Below are positions 39,491 to 47,500 of a stretch of 64,000 nt of DNA, piece after piece. Made by a program: the position numbers and the translations under genes. This DNA comes from Rhizobium albus. GTDB taxonomy: Bacteria; Pseudomonadota; Alphaproteobacteria; Rhizobiales; Rhizobiaceae. The notes beneath the pieces are model-generated. The model searched no databases. It was not told where the DNA came from and saw nothing but the letters and a program-made list of their open reading frames with translations. The stretch lies in assembly GCA_030160035.1 (NCBI GenBank), contig BSNO01000001.1, positions 930,001 to 994,000 on the forward strand. The letters run 5' to 3'. The number at the start of each line of letters is the position of its first letter. Within the stretch, counting starts at the first letter, position 1.

Positions 39491-39578
39491 GGCAAATGCG
39501 CAGAACCGCAGCGACCTCGCCGAGGACATTCGAAGCGAACAGCTTTGTTCCAGACGTTCAGAAGCAGGGAGTGCGTTT

Positions 39579-40655
39579 ATGAAGATTGCCGTTCTGGGTG
39601 GGGGCAACGGGTCCTACGCGGCGGTGGCCGATTTTACCGAAGCGGGCCACGAGGTTGCGTGGTGGCGTCGCCAAGCATCGAGCTGTTCCGATATTGCCGC
39701 GGCAGGCGTGATTACCGTCACAGACCACAAGGGCAGCCGGAACGTGCCCGTAGCTCCCACCGACGATCTTGGCGCAGCGCTCGAAGGCGCGGCATTGATC
39801 GTGGCGCCGACGCCGGCATTTGCCCAGGCCGACATGGCCGATGCGCTCGCGTCGCACCTGGTCGACGGGCAGGTGATCTATCTGCCACCGGGCACATTCG
39901 GGTCCTACATCATGATGAAGCGCATCCGCGATGCGGGCTCAAAGGCCGATATCGCGATTGCCGAAACCGGCACGCTGCCCTGGCTTTGCCGCAAGCAGAA
40001 CGCGCTTGAGGTTCGCATCACGACGCGCGCCTCGCGCCTGCCGACCGGCGTTCTGCCGGCCCGCAAGACGGACGAGGCGATCGAGGTCATCTCGGCTGCA
40101 TTCCCCGGAGCGATCGAGCGGGTGGAAGATGCGCTCTCTGGCGCCTTGATGAATGCCGGACCGATCATCCATCCGCCGCTGATCCTGATGAATGCCGGAC
40201 CGATCGAGCATTTCGACAAGTGGGACATTCATAACGAGGGCACGCAGCCGGCGATCCGCCGCACGCATGCGGCACTCGACAACGAGCGCATCGCGATCCG
40301 TGAAAAGCTCGGCTATGGCGCACCGCATTTCCCGCTCGCCGATCACTACGAAACCAGCGACTGGATGTACGGCAACCTTGCCCATGACAAGCTGGTCGGT
40401 TCGGGGGACTGGCATGAGACGCTCGATCTCAAGAACCATCGCTACATGACCGAGGATGTTGGTCTTGGACTTGCCTTCCTCGTGTCGGTCGGTGATTGGG
40501 CCAGGGTGCCGTGCCCGGTCGCCAAGGGCCTGCTCGCGATCGCCGGTGCAGTTGCGGAACAGGATTTCCGCGCGCATGGCCGAACGATGGAGAGCATCGG
40601 ACTTGTCGACAAAAGCCCCGCCGAGGTCCAGTCCATGCTGCAGGACGGCCTCTGA
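39579..40655 (+). CDS. NAD(P)-dependent octopine/nopaline-dehydrogenase-type enzyme
   Basis: A 358-residue dehydrogenase: Rossmann domain with MKIAVLGGGNGSYAAVADF, and the C-terminal octopine-dehydrogenase domain (GAIERVEDALSGALMNAGPIIHPP, then HYETSDWMYGNL). AGGGAG precedes the ATG at 39579. Family members reduce or oxidise carbon-nitrogen or hydroxyacid substrates; the precise substrate here is unknown. It directly precedes and overlaps (TGATG) the 3-hydroxyacyl-CoA dehydrogenase gene, so the two probably act on one pathway. Confidence 0.9.
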   Translation: MKIAVLGGGNGSYAAVADFTEAGHEVAWWRRQASSCSDIAAAGVITVTDHKGSRNVPVAPTDDLGAALEGAALIVAPTPAFAQADMADALASHLVDGQVIYLPPGTFGSYIMMKRIRDAGSKADIAIAETGTLPWLCRKQNALEVRITTRASRLPTGVLPARKTDEAIEVISAAFPGAIERVEDALSGALMNAGPIIHPPLILMNAGPIEHFDKWDIHNEGTQPAIRRTHAALDNERIAIREKLGYGAPHFPLADHYETSDWMYGNLAHDKLVGSGDWHETLDLKNHRYMTEDVGLGLAFLVSVGDWARVPCPVAKGLLAIAGAVAEQDFRAHGRTMESIGLVDKSPAEVQSMLQDGL

Positions 40656-41647
40656 TGGCCGGGGAGATCATCGCCTGTATCGGCGCCGGCCGCATGGGAC
40701 GCGGCATCGCGCAGTGCGTCGCCTATGCCGGACACGATATCCGGTTGCTCGATGCCAAGCCGCGCGACGCGTCTGCCTTCAACGCTTTGAAGGCCGAGAC
40801 ACTTGGCGAGATCGAGGCGGGACTTCAGGCGATCGCGTCGCTCGGCGCCTTCGACCCGTCCGCCATCGGCGAAATCATGGCACGTGTTCAGGTGCTTCCG
40901 TCCGGCCAGGCGGCCGAGGCGTTGGCGCAGGCTGCAATCGTCTTCGAAGCTGTGCCCGAGACCGAGATAGCGAAACGCGATGCCTTCGCCGTCTTCGATG
41001 ACCATGCAGGCGAGGGCGCCGTTCTCGCCTCCACGACATCGACGATGCTGTCGACGCATCTGGCGGCATTCACGCGGCATCCGAGCCGCTTCCTCAATGC
41101 CCATTGGTTGAACCCTGCTTTTCTGATGCCACTGGTCGAGCTCTCTCCAGCCGACGAAACGGCCGATGAGGCGCTGGCTGCGGTGCGCGGGTTCCTGGAA
41201 TCCATCGGCAAGGTGCCGATCACCTGCAAGGCGTCGCCCGGCTACATCGTTCCGCGCATCCAGGCGCTGGCGATGAACGAAGCGGCCCGGCTGGTGGAGG
41301 AAGGCGTTGCCAGTGCAGAGGATGTCGACAAGGCGGTGACCTACGGTTTCGGCTTGCGCTTCGGCGTGCTCGGCCTGCTCGAGTTCATCGACTGGGGCGG
41401 CGGCGACATTCTCTATTACGCCTCGAACTACCTGAGCGATGCCTTCAAGGACGAGCGCTTCGCGCCGCCGGCGATCATCAGCCGCAACATGGAAGAAGGC
41501 AGGATCGGACTGAAAACCGGTGCCGGCTTCTTCGATTACGAGGGCATGGACGTGGCTGCCTACCGGCAGAAACGCATGGCCGATTTCCTACGATCCCTCG
41601 AAGCTTCAGGGCTTGTTCGCCCTCCGGTTCTCGCGGGCAATTCATGA
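40655..41647 (+). CDS. 3-hydroxyacyl-CoA dehydrogenase family protein
   Basis: A 330-residue NAD-dependent dehydrogenase with Rossmann motif IACIGAGRMGRGIAQCVAYAG, NAHWLNPAFLMPLVELSP holding the catalytic His, and the C-terminal domain SPGYIVPRIQALAMNEAARLVEEGVAS. The fold covers 3-hydroxybutyryl-CoA dehydrogenase, L-carnitine dehydrogenase and L-gulonate dehydrogenase; size and motifs do not separate them. It overlaps the upstream dehydrogenase as TGATG and precedes the second TRAP system by 53 bp. Confidence 0.92.
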   Translation: MAGEIIACIGAGRMGRGIAQCVAYAGHDIRLLDAKPRDASAFNALKAETLGEIEAGLQAIASLGAFDPSAIGEIMARVQVLPSGQAAEALAQAAIVFEAVPETEIAKRDAFAVFDDHAGEGAVLASTTSTMLSTHLAAFTRHPSRFLNAHWLNPAFLMPLVELSPADETADEALAAVRGFLESIGKVPITCKASPGYIVPRIQALAMNEAARLVEEGVASAEDVDKAVTYGFGLRFGVLGLLEFIDWGGGDILYYASNYLSDAFKDERFAPPAIISRNMEEGRIGLKTGAGFFDYEGMDVAAYRQKRMADFLRSLEASGLVRPPVLAGNS

Positions 41648-41700
41648 CAGACCGGTAGCAAGCCGGCAGTTGGTTCAAAGATCCACAGAGGGTACTCACC

Positions 41701-42693
41701 ATGAAAACAATGCACATCAAATTTGCCATTATGACCACCGCATCGATGCTTGCGCTCGGCGCTTACGCCGCTCATGCGCAAGAGCAGATCCGGGCGATTT
41801 CCGCTTTCCCGCAGGCTTTGGCTTTTTCCCAGAGCTTTCAGGGCTTCGTCGATCTGGTGAACGAGAAGGGCGAAGGCGTCGTCCAGATCACCTATGCCGG
41901 CGGTCCGGAAATGTTTCCGCCGAACCAGCAGGTCGACGCTGTTCGCCGCGGCGTGATCGACATGCAATACGGCCCGGCGTCCTACTATCTCGGCACCATG
42001 CCGGAAGCCGATGCCTGGGTTGGCTCGACCGTGACGGCTGCGGAAGCGCGCGAGAACGGCGGCTTCGGGATCATGCAGCAGGCTTTCCGTGAAAAGCTCG
42101 GCGTCGAGCTTCTGGCACATCTCGATACCGGCGTGGAGTTCCACGTCTATACGATCCAGGAACCGCGGCGGTCCGAGGATGGTGGCGTCGATCTTTCCGG
42201 CCTGCGCATTCGTTCCCAGCCGATTTATAACGCCTTCTTCGAGGAGATCGGCGCGATCCCGGTTTCCGTGCCGGTGCCGGATGTCTACACCGGCCTTGAA
42301 CGCTCCACCTTCGATGGTTCGGGCTGGCCGATCGTCGGCATCAAGGATCTCTCCTGGGATCGCTTCCTGCGCTACCGCATCGATCCCGGCGTCTTCCAGA
42401 CCGATCTCGCCGTCGTGATCAACCCGGCGAAGTGGGAAGGCCTCTCGGATGAGGCCAAGGCGATCATCGAGGAAGCGGCTGCCGAATACGAACAGACGTC
42501 CTATGAGAACTTCCAGCAGGTGATTTCCGAAACGGATGCCACCGTGCGCGAGGAGGGCATGACCGTCGTCGAGCTTGAGGACGAGCAGGCGGCAGAGTTC
42601 CGCCGCATGGCGTTCGAAAGCGCCTGGGCGCGCATGCAGGCCGCCGGCAGCGAGCATTACGACGCGCTGCGTTCGGCTTACTATCCTGAGTGA
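41701..42693 (+). CDS. TRAP transporter substrate-binding protein (DctP family), system 2
   Basis: A 330-residue periplasmic binding protein with a signal peptide ending AYAAHAQ. It shares the GGPE motif (YAGGPEMFPPNQQVDAV), RIRSQPIYNAFFEEIGA with the conserved Arg, and YTGLERSTFDGSGWPIVG with the DctP protein of system 3 and is clearly paralogous to it; system 1 is more distant. GGTACTCACC lies before the ATG. It begins a DctP-DctQ-DctM-racemase-like cluster. Confidence 0.93.
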   Translation: MKTMHIKFAIMTTASMLALGAYAAHAQEQIRAISAFPQALAFSQSFQGFVDLVNEKGEGVVQITYAGGPEMFPPNQQVDAVRRGVIDMQYGPASYYLGTMPEADAWVGSTVTAAEARENGGFGIMQQAFREKLGVELLAHLDTGVEFHVYTIQEPRRSEDGGVDLSGLRIRSQPIYNAFFEEIGAIPVSVPVPDVYTGLERSTFDGSGWPIVGIKDLSWDRFLRYRIDPGVFQTDLAVVINPAKWEGLSDEAKAIIEEAAAEYEQTSYENFQQVISETDATVREEGMTVVELEDEQAAEFRRMAFESAWARMQAAGSEHYDALRSAYYPE

Positions 42694-42760
42694 TGAGATG
42701 ACCGGGCGGGGCCAAGCGCCTCGCCCGGCTTTCGTTTCCAATGGAACGGGCGCCAAGACC

Positions 42761-43252
42761 ATGATGAGATTCTATGACCGGCTGATCGTTGGCCTGGCGG
42801 TCCTCGGGGCTCTCAGCCTCGCGGCCATCACGGCGTTGATTATCGTCGACGTCATCCTGCGAAATACCGGCTTCAGGCCGTTCCAATCGACGAGCGCGAT
42901 CGTCGAATATGTCATGCTGTTCGCCACCATGGCGGCAGCGCCCTGGCTGGTGCGCGAAAACGGGCATGTGGCGATCGGCTCCTTCGTCGCCAAGCTTCCC
43001 GATGGTCTGCGCGTGGCTGTGGGCCGCCTCGTTCTGGTGGTTTGCATCCTCGCGCTTGGTCTTCTCACCTGGCGATCGGCCGCCGTCGGCATGGAGATGA
43101 TCGTCACGCGATCGGTGGACATGCGCTCGATCAACATCCCGGCCTGGGTGCTCTACGCGATGCTGGGCGGAGGCTTCTTTTTGATGGCGATCGAGTTCCT
43201 GCGCATTCTGCTGCGCGGCGAAACCTATAGCGGCGCGGGCGGAGGACACTGA
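42761..43252 (+). CDS. TRAP transporter small permease (DctQ family), system 2
   Basis: A 163-residue four-helix protein (IVGLAVLGALSLAAITALIIVDVILRNTGF at the start, and VRENGHVAIGSFV between helices 2 and 3). I chose ATG at 42761; an in-frame ATG at 42698 would add 21 polar residues (TGRGQAPRPAFVSNGTGAK), which is not excluded. GGAACGGG lies upstream of the chosen start. It pairs with the DctM protein whose gene starts 2 bp after its stop. Confidence 0.9.
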   Translation: MMRFYDRLIVGLAVLGALSLAAITALIIVDVILRNTGFRPFQSTSAIVEYVMLFATMAAAPWLVRENGHVAIGSFVAKLPDGLRVAVGRLVLVVCILALGLLTWRSAAVGMEMIVTRSVDMRSINIPAWVLYAMLGGGFFLMAIEFLRILLRGETYSGAGGGH

Positions 43253-43253
43253 C

Positions 43254-44573
43254 ATGATGCCTTGGTATGACGCCACGCTGATCATGATCGGCGGCCTGCT
43301 GGCGCTGATGCTCATCGGCATGCCGGTCGCAATTGCCTTTCTCGTCATCAACATCATCGGCGTCCTGATCTTCATGGGCGGGATCGTCGGCATCGATCAG
43401 CTGGTCGCAAACGCCACGACCTCGATCACGAGTTTCGCGCTCGTTCCGGTGCCGCTCTTCCTCATCATGGGCGAACTGCTGTTCCACACGGGGCTTGCGT
43501 TTCGCGTCTTCGACGCGCTCGACAAGTGCATGGGCAACATCCGAGGCCGGCTCGCCTATCTGACCGTCGGCGGCGGCACGATCTTCGCGACCCTGTCCGG
43601 CTCTTCCATGGCTAACGCCGCCATGCTCGGCACCACGCTGATGCCGGACATGATCAAGCGGGGCTACAAGAAGCACATCATCATGGGGCCTATTCTCGCG
43701 ACAGGCGGGCTTGCCATGATCATCCCACCATCATCGCTCGCCGTCCTGCTCGGCTCGCTCGGGCGGATCGACGTAGGGTCATTGCTGATCGCTGGCCTGA
43801 TACCGGGCCTCGTGCTGGCGCTCCTTTTCGCGCTGACGATCAGGCTGCAGATCGCTATCGATCCGGAGGCGGCACCCGGCTACGCGGCCAAGCGCGCCAC
43901 GGGACGCGAGATCGCACGCGCGCTCATCGTCGATGTGGCACCGATGGGCATTGTCGTTTTCGCCGTCGTTGGTCTGATCCTGCTTGGCTGGGCAACACCG
44001 ACGGAGTCCGCGGCATTCGGGGCGCTTGCCGTCATCGTTCTTGCCGCGCTCTACGGCAAGCTGAGCTGGGAAGCAGTCGTCAAGTCGATGAAGGGCACGC
44101 TTGCCGTGTCGGTGATGATGCTGATGATCATCGTCGGTTCCACGACGTTCTCGCAGATCCTTGCCTTCTCGGGCGCCTCGCAGGGGCTCATCGGCTTTGC
44201 CACCGGCTTCGACGTATCGCCCTATCTCCTGCTGACGCTGATGGTGCTGGTGCTGATCGTGCTCGGCATGTTCATGGATCCACTCTCGATCATGATGCTG
44301 ACGCTTCCGATCTTCATGCCGCTTTCGGCGCTCGCCGGCTTCGATGCCGTTTGGTTCGGCATCATCATGCTGCTGGTGCTCGAACTTAGCCTCGTGACGC
44401 CGCCGTTTGGGCTTTTGCTGTTCGTCATGGTCGGGGTCGCACCCAAGGGCACCACGATCGGCGAGGTCGCCCGGGCGGCGCTGCCCTATATCGGATGCAC
44501 GCTCTTTCTCGTCGTGCTTCTCGTCATTTGGCCCCAGATCGCCCTGTGGCTGCCCAGCATGATCAGGTACTGA
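43254..44573 (+). CDS. TRAP transporter large permease (DctM family), system 2
   Basis: A 439-residue large permease of about 12 helices: VPVPLFLIMGELLFHTGLAF, FATLSGSSMANAAMLG, MIIPPSSLAVLLGSLGRI, TFSQILAFSGASQG and TPPFGLLLFVMVGVAPKG. The last three motifs recur almost unchanged in the DctM protein of system 3. GGAGGA at 43241-43246 fixes the start at 43254. Confidence 0.95.
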   Translation: MMPWYDATLIMIGGLLALMLIGMPVAIAFLVINIIGVLIFMGGIVGIDQLVANATTSITSFALVPVPLFLIMGELLFHTGLAFRVFDALDKCMGNIRGRLAYLTVGGGTIFATLSGSSMANAAMLGTTLMPDMIKRGYKKHIIMGPILATGGLAMIIPPSSLAVLLGSLGRIDVGSLLIAGLIPGLVLALLFALTIRLQIAIDPEAAPGYAAKRATGREIARALIVDVAPMGIVVFAVVGLILLGWATPTESAAFGALAVIVLAALYGKLSWEAVVKSMKGTLAVSVMMLMIIVGSTTFSQILAFSGASQGLIGFATGFDVSPYLLLTLMVLVLIVLGMFMDPLSIMMLTLPIFMPLSALAGFDAVWFGIIMLLVLELSLVTPPFGLLLFVMVGVAPKGTTIGEVARAALPYIGCTLFLVVLLVIWPQIALWLPSMIRY

Positions 44574-44575
44574 CA

Positions 44576-45349
44576 ATGCGCATCTGGTATCAAAGTTATG
44601 TCGATTACGAACATGGTGCGGGCTACTGGGACGAGTTGCGTAAGCATCTCGACCAGATCATCGATCCCGGCACCGAGATAGACATCAAGGGAATCACGCC
44701 GCATGATTCCTACGCCCATGCCATCGTCGAGTTTCGCTGCGCTCGAGAAGTGATCTGCAACGCGGTTCGTGCGGAGCGGGACGGCTACGACGCCTTCATC
44801 ATCGGGCACTTCCAGGATGCGGGTCTCTACGAGGCGCGCTCGGTGGTCGACATTCCGGTGCTCGGCATGGGCGAGGCATCGATGCTGCATGCCTGCCAGC
44901 TCGGCCAGCGCTCCGGCATCGTGACGATCAACAGGCGCTACATCCCCTGGTTTCACCACCAGATCGGCAAGTACGGCCTGAAGGAGCGGGTGACCGGCGT
45001 GCATGCAATGCAGTTCGAACCCGGCCAGATCCTGGATGCCTTCGGCTCGGAAGAAAAGCTCGAGACTGTCAGGGCCTTGTTCGAGGAGGAGGCGCGACCG
45101 CTGGTCGAGGAGGGCGTCGATGTGCTGATCCCCGGTGGCGGCATCCCCATGCTTCTGTTCTCCCAGCTCCATGACCACCGTGTCGACGGCGCCCCGGTGA
45201 TCAACGGCATCCCGATCGTCGTCAAACTGGCGGAAATGGCCGTAAAGCTGAAAAACCTGACCGGCCTCGGCATCAGCCGCACCTCGGACTACGTGAAGCC
45301 ACCTATCGAGATCATCGAGGAATTCATGGCCCACCCGAAGGGGTTATAG
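44576..45349 (+). CDS. Asp/Glu/hydantoin racemase-fold protein without catalytic cysteines
   Basis: A 257-residue racemase-fold protein starting MRIWYQSYVDYEHG. The fold is clear (DAFIIGHFQDAGLYEARSVVDIPVLGMGEAS and LVEEGVDVLIPGGGIPML), but where hydantoin/aspartate racemases have two catalytic cysteines, in the C.DPG and LGC.G motifs, this protein has HFQDAGL (about 78-84) and IPGGG (185-189). It should therefore not racemise by the two-Cys mechanism. It may act as an isomerase or decarboxylase of another type or bind a ligand. It directly follows the TRAP permease gene (2 bp), so it probably works on the imported compound. Confidence 0.87.
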   Translation: MRIWYQSYVDYEHGAGYWDELRKHLDQIIDPGTEIDIKGITPHDSYAHAIVEFRCAREVICNAVRAERDGYDAFIIGHFQDAGLYEARSVVDIPVLGMGEASMLHACQLGQRSGIVTINRRYIPWFHHQIGKYGLKERVTGVHAMQFEPGQILDAFGSEEKLETVRALFEEEARPLVEEGVDVLIPGGGIPMLLFSQLHDHRVDGAPVINGIPIVVKLAEMAVKLKNLTGLGISRTSDYVKPPIEIIEEFMAHPKGL

Positions 45350-45373
45350 AAGTGGACGTGCTTGCCGCCTGCA

Positions 45374-46615
45374 TCACGCCATAAGCCATACGGCTGTTCC
45401 GGCTGCGGCGGCGGTGAGGTTTGTCATGAGCAGCGGAACCCAGAATGCGCGGGGTCCCGCGGCGATGGCGAGGGCGAGGCGGCCCATGGCATTGGCGGCG
45501 AGCGCGGCGAGCACCGCGCTGCCGATGGTTTCCATCCCGACGTTTCGCACTACCAGGCGCGACGCGCTCAATACCGCGACATCGACATCGAAAGTGCCCG
45601 ATAGCGCGGACGTCGCCACGAGCCCCGTGTCGCCGAACCGGCTCGAAAGGGCGGCACTCGCCGTCGCCACGACGGCGAAGGCGAGGGCGAAGAGGAGCAA
45701 CGTGGTCAATTCAAACGGGTTGGTCGGCTCTGATGGCGTATCCTGTGCGCCAGCCCTGAAGAGCATGAGACTTCCTGAAAGACCAAAAGCGATGGCGGCG
45801 GCCAGCGTCGGCAGAATTATCGAGCCAAGGACAAGCGGCGCGACGATGGCGACGATGAGGATGACCCGACAGATCGAGATCATCGCGGCGAGGGCTGCAG
45901 CACCGGCATAGGCGCGACGTTGCTCGCCGGCGGTTGCCGATCGCGCGAAGGCGACCGTCACCGCTGTCGACGACACGATCGCGCCGGCAAGCCCGCTCAC
46001 GAGCAGGCCGCGCGCGGACCCAAGAAGCCGCGTGGCGATGTATCCAGCAAAGGAGATCGACGCCGTCAGCACCGTGAAGAACCAAATCTGCCAGGGGTTG
46101 AAACCGCCCCAGGGGTCGAGCGTGCGGTTTGGCAGAAGCGGCAGGATGATGACAGTCATGACCGCCAGCACGATGGCGGAGCGCAGTTCCACCCAGGATA
46201 GCCGGCGCACCATGCCGTGCAAAGCCTCACGGCTGGCAAGAACGGCTGCGAGTGCTGCCCCGCCGGCGGCTGCTGCACGGTAGTCCCCGGAGACAGCAAG
46301 GCCGCCCAGTGCAAAGACGCAGAGCGCGGCGATTGTGCCTGTGACGCTGAAGCTGCCGTCATGCTGCGCTTCGGCGAACTTGAACCAGCCGAAGAGCAAG
46401 GCGAAGCCAAGAAAACCCGCAATAAAGATCGCAGCGCTTCCAAAAGCATCGGACAGGGCTGCGAGGACACCGCCGAGCAGCCCGACTACGCCGAATGTGC
46501 GTATTCCCGCCGTACGGCTGCCTTCGGGCTCGCTGCGTTCGCGCCAGCCCCGCTCGAGCCCGACCAGGAGGCCGATGGCGAGCGACAGACCAAGGCGGGC
46601 GATGAGCATGTCCAT
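45374..46615 (-). CDS. MgtC/SapB-DUF4010 family membrane protein
   Basis: A 413-residue multi-pass membrane protein with about 11 helices. The N-terminal MgtC-like segment is LSLAIGLLVGLERGWRERS and the rest is DUF4010 (SGLAGAIVSSTAVTVAFARSA, SGTFDVDVAVLSASRL). The start MDMLIARLG matches the family's usual N-terminus and was preferred to 46642; no strong Shine-Dalgarno decides. MgtC-related proteins have been linked to magnesium or phosphate homeostasis, but DUF4010 members have no settled role. It converges with the racemase-like gene. Confidence 0.9.
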   Translation of the reverse strand: MDMLIARLGLSLAIGLLVGLERGWRERSEPEGSRTAGIRTFGVVGLLGGVLAALSDAFGSAAIFIAGFLGFALLFGWFKFAEAQHDGSFSVTGTIAALCVFALGGLAVSGDYRAAAAGGAALAAVLASREALHGMVRRLSWVELRSAIVLAVMTVIILPLLPNRTLDPWGGFNPWQIWFFTVLTASISFAGYIATRLLGSARGLLVSGLAGAIVSSTAVTVAFARSATAGEQRRAYAGAAALAAMISICRVILIVAIVAPLVLGSIILPTLAAAIAFGLSGSLMLFRAGAQDTPSEPTNPFELTTLLLFALAFAVVATASAALSSRFGDTGLVATSALSGTFDVDVAVLSASRLVVRNVGMETIGSAVLAALAANAMGRLALAIAAGPRAFWVPLLMTNLTAAAAGTAVWLMA

Positions 46616-46689
46616 GACGCGGTTCGTCCAATGGCGGACCATGCCGCCTTGAACACCCTAGCGCGATCGCGTGCCCCTTGCATTGCGAT

Positions 46690-46875
46690 GGAACAGACTT
46701 GCGGTTGTCGAAGCAAGCCGTGCTTTGGTCTCAGGCTGCCCGCTGTTCCAAATGGGCGAGCGCGAGCTTGGTGGAGCACCTCGACGCAGCGCTTTCGAAT
46801 GGCCGGTACTTGCTGCGCTTTCTGTCCTGCCAATCACTCAGCTCCTGCGGCATGACCGATGCCGCAGGAGTTTTT
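46690..46875 (+). ncRNA. Candidate structured RNA, about 186 nt
   Basis: The interval starts with GGAACAG (46690-46696), which pairs with CTGTTCC (46743-46749), enclosing a hairpin CTTGC-N10-GCAAG (46698-46717), has a GGTG-gag-CACC hairpin, and ends at the terminator at 46842-46875. CTTGAAC at 46648-46654 could be a -35 element; no clear -10 is seen. No known RNA family was recognised. Confidence 0.35.
46842..46875 (+). terminator. Rho-independent terminator in the MgtC-PaoA gap
   Basis: CTCCTGCGGC pairs perfectly with GCCGCAGGAG (10 bp) around a 9-nt loop, followed by TTTTT. On the plus strand nothing upstream is annotated as a protein gene. Confidence 0.85.
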
Positions 46876-46987
46876 CTGGCTAGGCATGGAACATGAGCAC
46901 CGTCGCTGGAACCTCGGCGAAGATGTTCGGTTTAGGTCTCAGATCCGCCATTCGCGCGGATGCGAGCCTCAATCGACAAGGACTCCC

Positions 46988-47500
46988 ATGCACTCGACCC
47001 AGCTCACGATCAACGGGCGCCGCGAGACCGTGAATGCGGATATTCGCACCACGCTTCTCGACGCGCTTCGCGAGAACCTCAACCTGACCGGGACAAAGAA
47101 GGGGTGCGACCAGGGCCAGTGCGGCGCTTGCACCGTCATCGTCAATGGCCGGCGCATCAATTCCTGCCTGTCGCTCGTAGCCAGTCATGAAGGCGACGAC
47201 GTCGTGACGGTGGAAGGGCTTGCAGACGGTGAGGCGCTGTCGCCTCTGCAGCGCGCGTTTGTCACCCATGACGCTTTCCAATGCGGCTACTGCACGCCGG
47301 GACAGCTCTGTTCGGCGACGGCACTCCTGAAGGAGATCGAGGCCGGCGAGCCGAGCGTCGTCAGCAACGGCGAAATCATCTTGAGCGAAGAGGAAATCCG
47401 CGAGCGAATGAGCGGCAATCTCTGCCGCTGCGGCGCGTACAACAACATCGTGGACGCCATCGTCGAAGCGGCTGCGCAAGGCGGGGAGGCTGTCCGATGA
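46988..47500 (+). CDS. paoA: Molybdenum hydroxylase [2Fe-2S] subunit (PaoA/YagT type)
   Basis: A 170-residue iron-sulfur subunit with two [2Fe-2S] clusters: the plant-type set C40, C45, C48, C60 (GCDQGQCGACTV...SC) and the helical set C99, C102, C146, C148 (CGYC, CRC). It passes electrons from the Mo site to FAD. Unlike E. coli PaoA, no Tat signal is visible from the chosen ATG, so the complex may be cytoplasmic. The stop overlaps the FAD subunit start by 4 nt. The name rests on gene order and cluster motifs; other aldehyde or N-heterocycle hydroxylases look similar. Confidence 0.92.
   Translation: MHSTQLTINGRRETVNADIRTTLLDALRENLNLTGTKKGCDQGQCGACTVIVNGRRINSCLSLVASHEGDDVVTVEGLADGEALSPLQRAFVTHDAFQCGYCTPGQLCSATALLKEIEAGEPSVVSNGEIILSEEEIRERMSGNLCRCGAYNNIVDAIVEAAAQGGEAVR

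Larger units (their letters stand above)
46616..46987. other. Divergent intergenic region ending in a terminator, possible structured RNA
   Basis: 372 bp between the MgtC-like and PaoA-like genes. It contains no convincing protein gene, yet holds a perfect rho-independent terminator at 46842-46875 on the plus strand, which needs a transcript to stop, and the nested complementary stretches GGAACAG/CTGTTCC and CTTGC/GCAAG described in the ncRNA entry. Confidence 0.6.

Noticed and set aside
46671-46896. Two overlapping 70-72-codon frames in the MgtC-PaoA gap as genes
   Set aside because: They share bases in different frames, lack Shine-Dalgarno sites, and one runs through the terminator stem.
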